Source: Christensenella sp034926635 (GTDB lineage: Bacteria; Bacillota; Clostridia; Christensenellales; Christensenellaceae). From it: 29,870 bases of DNA. Below the pieces are notes generated by a model. It saw only the letters and a program-made list of their open reading frames with translations, had not been told where the DNA came from and made no database searches. The DNA lies in the NCBI GenBank assembly GCA_034926635.1, contig JAYFQX010000035.1:1-29870 (forward strand). Reading direction: 5' to 3'. This document shows, piece by piece, positions 1 to 7,051 of this stretch (position 1 is its first letter; the number at the start of each line of letters is the position of its first letter). Both the position numbers and the translations under genes were made by a program.

Positions 1-47
1 ACATCAATACATACGTTTCTACAATTATGAACGTGTTCAATTGAAAA

Positions 48-84
48 GCGGACTCACTCCTTTTGAATTAAGGAGTAAATCCGC
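48..84 (-). terminator. Probable terminator downstream of lepB
   Basis: A 15-bp stem with two mismatches (arms 48-62 and 70-84) lies downstream of lepB on the minus strand. On that strand it is followed by TTTT (44-47 read in reverse), as in an intrinsic terminator, though the T tract is short. The remainder of 1-166 shows no gene. Confidence 0.6.
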
Positions 85-166
85 CTAATCTTTAGCTATT
101 CTACGACAGGGGCTTTTTTCTCTGTCTGTTCAATAGGGTTCAGTCTAGTCTTTTTTATCGTTGTTT

Positions 167-1156
167 TTAATCGATTGTGTGGATTTTGTTGAGTGGCCAG
201 ATGACAAACATGGCATGACCGATAATCTGATCTTTGGGGATGGCACCGATATAAGAGGTGCGGCTGTCAAGAGAATGCGCACGGTTATCACCCATGACAA
301 ACACGGAGTCCTCCGGCACGGTCGTAAGCGCCATATCCGCATACGGCTCGGGATTGATGTAGTTCTCGCTGAGCGCCTGCCCGTTGATATAGACAGTGCT
401 GTTTTTGACTTCAACCGTCTCACCCGGCAAACCGATCACGCGTTTGACATAAGTACCATCCATGTTCGGGTAATGCACAATGATGATATCGCCGCGCTCA
501 GGCAGGTTAAAATAGCGGGACACCTTTTCTACTGCAAGCCGCTCGTCTGTCTGAAGCGTCGGCAGCATGGATTCGCCGTCTACCAAAATAGGCTCAAAAA
601 CAAAAGCGCGGATGGCAAAAGCAACGGCAACTGCCGCGGCAATAGAAATAATCCAGCCCCAGACGGCGCGAGCACGCATTTTTTTTGCACGTCGGGAGGG
701 CTTGCGCTTTCTTCCAAATTCATCATATTCTGTCAGATCATCATCATACTGCTCAATAGGGCTGTATTCCCCGCTGCTTTTTTCGTCAGGATCTGTATAT
801 TCGCCGCTATCATCATGACCTTCTTCGTCTTCGTAGATGCCGCCGTCCTCGCCGCCGAAATACTCGTCTGCGGCAAGGTCGTCCTGTAAGTCAGGCGCGT
901 CTTCGTTGTCAGCATAAAATGTGTTTTCCGAATTTTGCCGGGAAATCTGCGCACGGTGGGAAGCGTTATGGAAGGGATCGCCATAGGAACGTCCATTTTC
1001 CAAGTTTTCCGAATACGCCTCCGGAATATTGATCCGGCGCCGGTAAAGATTTGGCTGTACAGGCGCTTTGAGTGAAGCATCTTCTTCAAACGTGCCAAAG
1101 TTAGAGCGGTCATGAGGGCGTTTTTGGCGTTTTTCGCCATTATTGTTTTCATTCAT
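167..1156 (-). CDS. lepB: Type I signal peptidase with long acidic N-terminal extension
   Basis: This membrane serine protease removes signal peptides from exported preproteins at the outer face of the membrane. Of 329 residues, about 1-164 form a hydrophilic, largely acidic and probably disordered cytoplasmic segment. One transmembrane helix follows at about 165-186, then the S26 domain. The catalytic serine is S196 in GESMLPT and the general-base lysine is K238 in YVKRVIGLPGE; the GDN...SLDSR box is at 289-299. Gram-positive SipS-type enzymes are usually about 170-200 residues, so the extension almost doubles the length. I chose the ATG at 1156 because a further 11 residues would need a TTG start without a ribosome binding site. 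The start overlaps the end of the DUF951 gene by 8 nt, suggesting translational coupling. The family call is secure; the role of the extension is unknown. Confidence 0.95.
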   Translation of the reverse strand: MNENNNGEKRQKRPHDRSNFGTFEEDASLKAPVQPNLYRRRINIPEAYSENLENGRSYGDPFHNASHRAQISRQNSENTFYADNEDAPDLQDDLAADEYFGGEDGGIYEDEEGHDDSGEYTDPDEKSSGEYSPIEQYDDDLTEYDEFGRKRKPSRRAKKMRARAVWGWIISIAAAVAVAFAIRAFVFEPILVDGESMLPTLQTDERLAVEKVSRYFNLPERGDIIIVHYPNMDGTYVKRVIGLPGETVEVKNSTVYINGQALSENYINPEPYADMALTTVPEDSVFVMGDNRAHSLDSRTSYIGAIPKDQIIGHAMFVIWPLNKIHTID

Positions 1157-1349
1157 CAAGTGTAATAACCTTTTTTGCGTTTTTTTCAAATGCCGCGCGC
1201 TCCAGGACTATCAACCTCCCGCATTGCAGACATTTTAATTTTACATCTGCACCGAGATACAGGATTTTCCAACGGCTGCCGCCACATGCATGTTTTTTTT
1301 TCAGACTAATGATATCGCCTTGGGAAAAACCTGCAATGGTTGGCTTCAT
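1149..1349 (-). CDS. DUF951 family small protein
   Basis: A 66-residue protein of the DUF951 family, common in Firmicutes and of unknown biochemical function. The sequence shows the usual pattern: GDIISLKKKHACGG near the N-terminus, then GADVKLKCLQCGR with a CxxC pair. The three cysteines of HACGG and CLQC could bind a metal. An AGGAGG sits 11 nt upstream of the ATG. It is the first gene of a two-gene unit with lepB, whose start it overlaps. In many Firmicutes this family lies near chromosome-partition or mechanosensitive-channel genes, so its pairing with lepB here gives little functional guidance. Confidence 0.88.
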   Translation of the reverse strand: MKPTIAGFSQGDIISLKKKHACGGSRWKILYLGADVKLKCLQCGRLIVLERAAFEKNAKKVITLDE

Positions 1350-1421
1350 GGCAAAAAATGCCTCCTGTGGTTCATACGCGAAAAAATTTTTGCGCGCAGT
1401 ATTATCGTACAGATATTATTC

Positions 1422-1427
1422 ATTATA
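1422..1427 (-). promoter_or_regulatory. Possible -10 element for DUF951-lepB
   Basis: TATAAT on the minus strand, 73 nt upstream of the DUF951 start. I see no good -35 at the right distance, so this is only a candidate. Confidence 0.35.
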
Positions 1428-1463
1428 CATCATCTCGACCTAAAAACATAGCTTAAAATATCC

Positions 1464-1492
1464 TTGCATATATAGGGCTCGCACGCTATAAT
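1464..1492 (+). promoter_or_regulatory. Promoter for the corA leader and corA
   Basis: TTGCAT (1464-1469), a 17-nt spacer, then TATAAT (1487-1492). This predicts transcription from about 1499 and an untranslated leader of about 150 nt before corA, which holds the leader ORF at 1542-1616. Confidence 0.8.
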
Positions 1493-1541
1493 TATAAACG
1501 TATAGGTTTGTAAATCATACATTTCAGGAGGTGAGAAATAC

Positions 1542-1616
1542 GTGGACGCAGACCCTAAACGAAGAACCCATATAAGTAACGGCGGCGGTGTGCGGGTTGC
1601 GTATTTTTGCCTGTAA
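1542..1616 (+). CDS. Putative 24-codon leader peptide upstream of corA
   Basis: A GTG-initiated ORF of 24 codons ending in TAA (1614-1616). It has the best ribosome binding site in the region, AGGAGGTGA at 1526-1534, with 7 nt to the GTG. The peptide starts MDADPKRRTH, has a central SNGGG and ends VAYFCL; it has no hydrophobic signal segment. The stop codon lies 3 nt before a hairpin that covers the corA Shine-Dalgarno sequence. This arrangement is typical of a regulatory leader peptide whose translation controls the next gene. I do not recognise the peptide from any described leader. It could also be a fortuitous ORF inside a structured RNA leader. Confidence 0.55.
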   Translation: MDADPKRRTHISNGGGVRVAYFCL

Positions 1617-1619
1617 TAC

Positions 1620-1643
1620 CGCCTGCTTTTCAGAAAGTAGGTG
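1620..1643 (+). promoter_or_regulatory. Hairpin sequestering the corA ribosome binding site
   Basis: A 10-bp stem (1620-1629 with 1634-1643, loop TCAG) containing two G-U pairs. The 3' arm carries most of the corA Shine-Dalgarno sequence AGGTGA (1639-1644). The 5' arm starts 3 nt after the leader ORF stop codon, within the footprint of a ribosome paused at that stop. Translation of the leader to its end would therefore open the stem. This is inferred from geometry only. Confidence 0.6.
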
Positions 1644-1649
1644 ACAATC

Positions 1650-2591
1650 ATGATAAAGATTTTCAGCACGGCTGAAAACAATACTTTGAAGGAACTGGAC
1701 ACGATAGAACCGGGCGCATGGGTTCATCTCCTCGACCCAACGGAAGCGGAAGTCGTTTTTGTACGCGATACGCTTCATATTGAAGATGAATTTATTCGCG
1801 CGGCCCTGGATAGTGAAGAGACGGTGCGTATTGACGCGGAAGACGACCAGACTTTGGTGCTGGTGGATATCCCTGTTGTTACGCCGGAACGGAATTCTTT
1901 TGTCTATACCACGCTGCCGATGGGCATTATTATCACGGCGGAAAATATCATTACGGTATGTCTGGAAGAAACTTCGATTTTGGAAGATTTTTGGAATCAG
2001 AATATCAGGGGAGGCTTTGATACCTGTAAAAAAACGCGCTTTTTGCTGCAGATCCTTTATAAAAACGCAAGTAAATACCTGCAATATCTGCGGCAGATCG
2101 ACAAAGCGTCCACACAGGTGGAAAACGCGCTGCACCAATCCATGAAAAACAGCGAATTGATTCAGATGCTGAAGCTGGAAAAATCACTTGTATATTTTTC
2201 TACATCCTTGAAATCGAATGAAATGGTTTTGGAAAAAATGCTGCGTTCCAAGGTAATCCGTAGTTATCCGGACGATATGGATTTGCTGGAAGACGTCATT
2301 GTAGAAAACAAGCAGGCCATTGAAATGGGTACCATCTACCGCGATATTTTGTCTGGAACGATGGACGCATTTGCCAGCGTGATTTCCAACAACCTAAATA
2401 TCGTCATGAAGATTTTGACTTCGCTTACCATTATTATCGCGATTCCATCCTTGTTTGCAGCTCTTTGGGGAATGAATGTGGGAGGGATCCCTTTTGCGAC
2501 AGACCCATTCGGCTTTTGGTGGGTGATCGCCGTGGCGATAGCAGGCACAGGCATTGCTGTGTATTTCCTTTGGAAAAAGAAAATGTTCTAG
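1650..2591 (+). CDS. corA: CorA-family magnesium/divalent cation transporter
   Basis: A 313-residue homopentameric channel-type transporter for Mg2+ (some members carry Co2+, Ni2+ or Zn2+) in the cytoplasmic membrane. A large soluble N-terminal domain with a long helical region is followed by two C-terminal transmembrane helices (about 251-273 and 285-305). The signature GMN motif at 274-276 lies at the end of the first helix, and the protein ends in a lysine-rich tail (WKKKMF). The ATG at 1650 is chosen because an in-frame GTG at 1641 lies inside the Shine-Dalgarno sequence AGGTGA (1639-1644). It has its own promoter and a structured leader with a short ORF. The leader does not resemble the M-box magnesium riboswitch as I know it. 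Confidence 0.95.
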   Translation: MIKIFSTAENNTLKELDTIEPGAWVHLLDPTEAEVVFVRDTLHIEDEFIRAALDSEETVRIDAEDDQTLVLVDIPVVTPERNSFVYTTLPMGIIITAENIITVCLEETSILEDFWNQNIRGGFDTCKKTRFLLQILYKNASKYLQYLRQIDKASTQVENALHQSMKNSELIQMLKLEKSLVYFSTSLKSNEMVLEKMLRSKVIRSYPDDMDLLEDVIVENKQAIEMGTIYRDILSGTMDAFASVISNNLNIVMKILTSLTIIIAIPSLFAALWGMNVGGIPFATDPFGFWWVIAVAIAGTGIAVYFLWKKKMF

Positions 2592-2615
2592 CTGTATGGC
2601 ACAAAGGACGCAAGC

Positions 2616-2644
2616 TTGATATCGATGCTGAAAAATGCTACAAT
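2616..2644 (+). promoter_or_regulatory. Promoter for murA
   Basis: TTGATA (2616-2621), 17-nt spacer, TACAAT (2639-2644). It lies in the 127-nt gap between corA and murA and predicts a start near 2651. Confidence 0.75.
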
Positions 2645-2718
2645 AGTAACAATATACGGATAGATAGAGATTTGTAAAAAAATAGATCATTGATATTGAT
2701 AAGGATGTACCAACATAT

Positions 2719-4005
2719 ATGAGTGAAAAAATAGTAATTAAGGGCGGAATCCCGCTGCATGGAACCGTGGATGTCACAGGTGCCAAAAATGCCGCAGTGG
2801 CTATTTTGCCTGCTACCATACTGGCGCGCGGAATCTGCGTCATTGAGAACCTGCCAAACATTGCGGATGTTCTTATTATTAAACGGATTCTCGCAGAAAT
2901 CGGCGCTGAGGTAGAGTTTGAACAGGGAACGATGACGGTTGATACCACGCACATTAATACCAGTAAGGTAACAATGAACCTGGTAAAGCGTATGCGCGCG
3001 TCTTATTATCTGTTGGGCGCGCTGCTTTCGCGTTTTGGCGATGCTGAAATCAATCTGCCCGGCGGATGTACGATCGGCGAGCGCCCGATTGACCTGCACA
3101 TTAAGGGAATGAAGGCGCTGGGCGCCAATGTGAAGACAGAATACGGCAGAGTTGTGGCGAGTGCACCGGATGGTCTTAACGGAAGCGATATTTACCTCGA
3201 TACGGTTTCGGTTGGGGCGACCATCAATATCATGCTTGCGGCAGCCTGTGCAAAGGGGCAAACCACGATTGTGAATGCTGCAAAAGAACCGCATGTGGTG
3301 GATGTAGCGAACTTCTTGGTTTGCATGGGCGCGAAGATCAAAGGCGCCGGTACAGACGTGATTCGTATTACAGGGGTAGAAAAGCTCCATGGATGTAATT
3401 ATTCCATCATTCCGGATCAGATAGAGACGGGAACCTTGATGATTGCCGCAGCAGCGACACGCGGCGATGTGATCATTAAAAATGTAATTCCGACGCATAT
3501 GGAGGCCTTGTCTGCCAAATTGGTAGAGATGGGCGTTACCGTAAAAGAAGGCGCGGATTTTATTCAGGTGAAGTGCGAAGGTCGCCCGAAGGCGGTTAAA
3601 ATCAAAACCATGCCATACCCGGGATTTCCCACGGATCTGCAGCAGCCCGCAACGGTTTTGCTGTCAACAGCCGAAGGTACCAGCATGATTACAGAAACGA
3701 TTTTTGAATCGCGGTTTAAGCATATTAAGGAAATCCGCCGGATGGGCGCTCAGATTACCACCGAAGACCGGGTTGCCGTAGTGGACGGCGTAGAACGCCT
3801 GACGGGGGCACCGGTAAGCGCGACAGATCTGCGCGCAGGCGCGGCATTGATTGTGGCGGGACTGATGGCGGAAGGAATCACTGAAATCCAAAACGTGAAG
3901 TATATTGATCGGGGTTACGATCATATTGAGGAAAAACTGAAAAAGCTCGGCGCGGATATCCGGCGTGAAGAAATACTGGATATTGAGGACGACGATATTT
4001 TTTAA
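2719..4005 (+). CDS. murA: UDP-N-acetylglucosamine 1-carboxyvinyltransferase
   Basis: The first committed enzyme of peptidoglycan synthesis: it transfers enolpyruvate from phosphoenolpyruvate to the 3-OH of UDP-GlcNAc in the cytoplasm, and is the target of fosfomycin. At 428 residues it has the normal family length. The active-site lysine lies in GAKN (residues 21-24) and the catalytic cysteine is C117 in GGCTIGERPID. A cysteine here predicts fosfomycin sensitivity; resistant forms have aspartate. The KRMRASYYLLGALL segment before it is also typical. Firmicutes often carry two copies (murA and murZ) and I cannot tell which this is. It is transcribed alone, between its own promoter and a strong terminator. 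Confidence 0.97.
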   Translation: MSEKIVIKGGIPLHGTVDVTGAKNAAVAILPATILARGICVIENLPNIADVLIIKRILAEIGAEVEFEQGTMTVDTTHINTSKVTMNLVKRMRASYYLLGALLSRFGDAEINLPGGCTIGERPIDLHIKGMKALGANVKTEYGRVVASAPDGLNGSDIYLDTVSVGATINIMLAAACAKGQTTIVNAAKEPHVVDVANFLVCMGAKIKGAGTDVIRITGVEKLHGCNYSIIPDQIETGTLMIAAAATRGDVIIKNVIPTHMEALSAKLVEMGVTVKEGADFIQVKCEGRPKAVKIKTMPYPGFPTDLQQPATVLLSTAEGTSMITETIFESRFKHIKEIRRMGAQITTEDRVAVVDGVERLTGAPVSATDLRAGAALIVAGLMAEGITEIQNVKYIDRGYDHIEEKLKKLGADIRREEILDIEDDDIF

Positions 4006-4019
4006 ATCAAAGAAGATTG

Positions 4020-4060
4020 ATATGCTGCGACAGAAAACTGTTGCGGCATATTTTTTTATT
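4020..4060 (+). terminator. Intrinsic terminator of murA
   Basis: A 14-bp near-perfect stem (4020-4033 with 4038-4051, loop AAAA) followed by a run of seven or more T. It starts 15 nt after the murA stop. Confidence 0.9.
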
Positions 4061-4185
4061 TGTTATTCTGGAAAAAAGGAAAAGCAGGCATACCGGATTT
4101 AAGCCTATGCGTCTGAAACAAAGTCTTATTTTAAGACCGTACCGCTCGGCTCTGCATGCTTACAGAAAAGAGGTGCAAACGAACC

Positions 4186-4599
4186 GTGAAAATGCCAATA
4201 GAAAATATAAAAACAACGATGTTTGCGCCCTGCGGGATGAACTGCCAAATATGTTACAGGCATTGCTGCCATAAAAAGCCTTGTGGAGGCTGTTTGGAAA
4301 GTGACAATGGAAAACCCGAACACTGCAGAAAATGTAAAATAAAGGATTGTGTGCGATCAAGAGGGGTTATTTATTGTTTTGAATGCCCTGTTTTTCCCTG
4401 CAAAATGCTTCACAACCTTGAAAAAAGTTACAACAAGAAATATCGGGTGAGCCTGGTGGAAAACAGCAGGATTGCGCGGCAGGAGAGCATAGAATTATTT
4501 CTGGCAGAACAAAAAGCAAGATACGCTTGCCCGAGATGTGGAGGGATCATCTCTGTTCATGACGGAAAATGCAGTGAATGCGGGCATGATATCGGTTGA
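4186..4599 (+). CDS. DUF3795 protein with C-terminal zinc ribbon
   Basis: A 137-residue, very cysteine-rich protein of unknown function. The N-terminal part has 13 cysteines in CGxxCxxC, CGGC, CxxC and CxxCPxxPC arrangements typical of DUF3795. The C-terminus adds a short zinc ribbon, CPRC...CSEC, for 17 cysteines in total. Such clusters suggest zinc or iron-sulfur binding, but no activity is established. I chose the GTG at 4186 because AGAGGTG lies 10 nt upstream; the ATG at 4192 and an upstream in-frame ATG at 4156 are alternatives. It stands alone after the murA terminator and converges on the MFS gene with an 11-nt gap. No clear promoter was found. Confidence 0.75.
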   Translation: MKMPIENIKTTMFAPCGMNCQICYRHCCHKKPCGGCLESDNGKPEHCRKCKIKDCVRSRGVIYCFECPVFPCKMLHNLEKSYNKKYRVSLVENSRIARQESIELFLAEQKARYACPRCGGIISVHDGKCSECGHDIG

Positions 4600-4610
4600 T
4601 ATCTGTGCGC

Positions 4611-5864
4611 TTATCCGGTAATCAGCCCGCTGCGGAAGTGTGGATTGAAGAAAATCAATACGCCAAGCACGGCGCTGCCGATGCCAGTGACCGCCATTAA
4701 GGTTTGAATCGAGATTTGATCGGCAACCGGACCGAAAAACGCCATGCCAATAGGGATCATTGCAGTCATAATAATTTGCGTCAGGCTAAAGATGCGTCCT
4801 TGCATGTTGGGGTCTACCTGTTCCTGTAAAAGTACCATGGACGGTGTGGTGAAGAACGGAACGGAGACGCCTGCAACCAGCATCAGGATCAAAAACGCGA
4901 TAAAGCCGGGAACCACGCCGACAAGGAAGGTATCAATCCCGAAAATAATGCAGCAAAGGGCGATCGTGTGCATTCTGTTTTTCAGTCCGCCCCATGCAGA
5001 AATCACGATGCCGCCCACAATTCCTCCGGCGGAGAAGACCACTTCCATGATAGACAAACGCCAGTATTCATCGCCAAAGGTTCGCGACACCATAAGCGGC
5101 GTTAGCTGTACGGCAGGAACGATCAGAAAGAAAAAGAGCGCATAGAAAATAAAATAAGCACGGAAAAATTTGCTGCCGCCTACGTATTTTAAACCGGCAG
5201 CCAAATCTTTGAAATAACCGCCTTTTTGCTTTAAAAGAGCTTTTTCATGGACGGGAGCCTTAAGGATAAACATAATCAAGATTGCGATGATCGCGGTTCC
5301 TACATCAATAAAAAATGTATATTCGATACTCGTGGCGGAAAGCAGCGCACCCGCAGCGGCAGGGGAAAGCAAAAACATAACGGACTGCAGGCTGCCGTTG
5401 ATCCCGCCCACGCGAATCAATTTTCCCGGAGGGACGATCTGCGGCAAAAATGCGTTGACAGCCGGTGTTTGGATGCCTGCACCGATGGAGCGTATGGCAG
5501 AGACAAGAAACACCATCTCAAGACTTTTGTGACCGGTCAGGAAGAACATCGCCAGAATAAAAGTAGAGGTTGCAACAAGCGCATCCGCACCGATGATCAG
5601 CAGTTTGCGGTTGTATCTGTCGGCCCACACGCCGGAAAACAGCGAGATGATTACCTGTGGACCAAATGCGCAAAGAGAAGCAATGGTCATCATGCTGCCG
5701 GATTGCGTAGAAAGCGTAATATACCAGATAATGGCAAATTGAACCAGCGAAGAACCGAACAAAGAAATGGTTTGCCCGGACAAAAAGAGGATTACTTTTT
5801 TCTTCCATCCGAGAAACTGTGGATCAAGCGTTTTCGGGTTCAGGATTTCTTCAAGATCTTCCAT
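4611..5864 (-). CDS. MFS transporter, probable drug/macrolide-type exporter
   Basis: A 417-residue major facilitator with about 12 predicted transmembrane helices, resembling the MFS_3/MefA-like group of proton-driven exporters. Seen in the sequence: a first helix near SGQTISLFGSSLVQFAIIW, the loop GVWADRYNRK corresponding to the MFS motif A between helices 2 and 3, and a central hydrophilic loop (ALLKQKGGYFKDLAAGLKY). The ATG at 5864 is preceded by AAGGATG; an upstream in-frame reading of 64 more residues has no such site and crosses the promoter. It is divergent from the PadR-HAAS-DUF4097 operon, and PadR proteins often control neighbouring exporters. Substrate unknown. Confidence 0.85.
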   Translation of the reverse strand: MEDLEEILNPKTLDPQFLGWKKKVILFLSGQTISLFGSSLVQFAIIWYITLSTQSGSMMTIASLCAFGPQVIISLFSGVWADRYNRKLLIIGADALVATSTFILAMFFLTGHKSLEMVFLVSAIRSIGAGIQTPAVNAFLPQIVPPGKLIRVGGINGSLQSVMFLLSPAAAGALLSATSIEYTFFIDVGTAIIAILIMFILKAPVHEKALLKQKGGYFKDLAAGLKYVGGSKFFRAYFIFYALFFFLIVPAVQLTPLMVSRTFGDEYWRLSIMEVVFSAGGIVGGIVISAWGGLKNRMHTIALCCIIFGIDTFLVGVVPGFIAFLILMLVAGVSVPFFTTPSMVLLQEQVDPNMQGRIFSLTQIIMTAMIPIGMAFFGPVADQISIQTLMAVTGIGSAVLGVLIFFNPHFRSGLITG

Positions 5865-5898
5865 TGATTTTCCATCCTTTTTTCTATACTGGACTGTA

Positions 5899-5927
5899 AT
5901 CATAATATACGAAAACAAGAAAGTCAA
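5899..5927 (-). promoter_or_regulatory. Promoter for the MFS gene
   Basis: On the minus strand TTGACT (5922-5927), 17-nt spacer, TATGAT (5899-5904). The transcript start would be about 28 nt upstream of the ATG. It lies 22 nt from the PadR-type palindrome at 5950-5974. Confidence 0.75.
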
Positions 5928-5949
5928 TCTTTTGGATAAAAAAGAAAAA

Positions 5950-5974
5950 ATATACATTGACAGGCGATGTATAT
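5950..5974. promoter_or_regulatory. Probable PadR operator
   Basis: A perfect inverted repeat, ATATACAT, 9 nt, ATGTATAT. ATACAT/ATGTAT half-sites with this spacing match known PadR operators. It overlaps the -35 of the padR promoter, which fits autorepression, and lies between the two divergent promoters. Confidence 0.75.
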
Positions 5975-5985
5975 TAGAATACAAT
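5957..5985 (+). promoter_or_regulatory. Promoter for the PadR-HAAS-DUF4097 operon
   Basis: Consensus TTGACA (5957-5962), 17-nt spacer, TACAAT (5980-5985). The -35 lies inside the palindromic operator. Confidence 0.85.
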
Positions 5986-6043
5986 ATAAATTGTTTAATG
6001 GAATATATTGAATGTGTGAAACCGAAGGAAAGAAGGGAAGATA

Positions 6044-6364
6044 ATGTCGTTGACATCGGATTTGATCCGCGGGCATACGGAAACGATCATCCTGGCGCGC
6101 CTGGCTATAGCGGATAGCTATGGTTATGAAATCAACAAGGCGATCCAACAGACCACAAACGGGGAATATGAGCTCAAAGAGGCTACGCTTTATTCTGCGT
6201 TTCGCAGGCTGGAAAGCGCAGGCATGATCGAATCATATTGGGGGGACGAAACTACCGGCGCGCGCCGGCGTTATTACAGGATCACTTCCCTCGGGCAGGC
6301 GCTTTATGAGAAAAACAAGCAGGATTGGGAAAAAACCAAAAAATTGGTCGATAGTCTGGTATAA
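6044..6364 (+). CDS. PadR family transcriptional regulator
   Basis: A 106-residue winged-helix repressor of the short PadR type (PadR-s2). Family features are a helix-turn-helix with YGYEINKAI near residue 26, ATLYSAFRRLESAGMIES as the recognition region, and a wing with GARRRYYRITSLGQ. It is followed by one C-terminal helix for dimerisation. A good GAAGGGAAG ribosome binding site precedes the ATG. It begins a three-gene run with a HAAS protein and a DUF4097 protein, a combination common in Clostridia and linked in some cases to envelope stress. It probably represses itself through the palindrome at 5950-5974, and perhaps the divergent exporter gene. Confidence 0.93.
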   Translation: MSLTSDLIRGHTETIILARLAIADSYGYEINKAIQQTTNGEYELKEATLYSAFRRLESAGMIESYWGDETTGARRRYYRITSLGQALYEKNKQDWEKTKKLVDSLV

Positions 6365-6394
6365 AGGCTGTATAACTTTTGGGAGGAAATCATA

Positions 6395-7036
6395 ATGGAA
6401 GAAAAATTACGTCGGTTTGTAGAAAACCTGTTTGCGGACGCACCTAAAACAAGAAGGATGATAGAGCTGCGGCAGGAAATACTGATGAATTTGACTGATA
6501 AGTATAATGATCTGCTTCGTTCGGGCGCAACGGAGGAAGAGGCTTATGAGGTGGTCAAAAAAAGCGTGGGAGACGTGGACGAACTGATTCGCAGTGCGTC
6601 GGAATATTCGGAGACGGAAACAGTGGAAACGGAGCAGCAGAGAAAGCGCAGCGCTATGCTGACGGCGGTAGCTGTGATGCTGTATATTTTATCGCCGCTG
6701 GCGATCATTATCCTGGGGACGGGAGGATACCCGATCATCGGGCTTACGTGTATGTTTGCGCTGATCGCGGTAGCGACCGGGCTTCTGGTTTATAAAAGCT
6801 CGCTTCGTCCTAAATACGAGAAGCTTGATGATACCATGGTGGAAGAATTCAAGCAGTGGCAGGTGGAGAACAAACAGAAAAATGACCAGCGTTCCGCTTA
6901 TACCGGCGCGCTGTGGGCGATTATCGTGGCACTTTATTTTATCATCAGCTTTACCACCGGGGCATGGTATATCACATGGGTGATTTTTCTGATCGGCGGC
7001 GCAATAGAGGGTATTCTGAAAGCGGCCGTAAAATAG
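6395..7036 (+). CDS. HAAS/DUF1700-type membrane protein
   Basis: A 213-residue protein. The first 65 residues form a helical HAAS-like domain (RMIELRQEILMNLTDKYNDLLRSG, then EEAYEVVKKSVGDVDELI). This domain is usually encoded beside PadR regulators and may bind them. Four hydrophobic helices follow in two pairs (about 87-104, 108-129, then 168-187 and 190-207), separated by a charged linker. It starts 30 nt after padR with a GGGAGG site. Likely role: a membrane partner of PadR that passes on an envelope signal. This is inference from family context. Confidence 0.85.
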   Translation: MEEKLRRFVENLFADAPKTRRMIELRQEILMNLTDKYNDLLRSGATEEEAYEVVKKSVGDVDELIRSASEYSETETVETEQQRKRSAMLTAVAVMLYILSPLAIIILGTGGYPIIGLTCMFALIAVATGLLVYKSSLRPKYEKLDDTMVEEFKQWQVENKQKNDQRSAYTGALWAIIVALYFIISFTTGAWYITWVIFLIGGAIEGILKAAVK

Positions 7037-7051
7037 TAGAGGTGGGTCAAT

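Noticed and set aside
161..889. A 242-residue plus-strand ORF opposite lepB
   Set aside because: It is antisense to a clear signal peptidase gene, has no recognisable domain and no ribosome binding site.
1500..1650. An M-box (ykoK) magnesium riboswitch upstream of corA
   Set aside because: The leader shares short similarities (GGTGAG, ATACG, a final AGGTGA) but lacks the conserved core in order and is too short for the aptamer of about 165 nt.
2638..3498. A 286-residue minus-strand ORF inside murA
   Set aside because: Composition (many H, C and R) is typical of an antisense shadow of a real gene.
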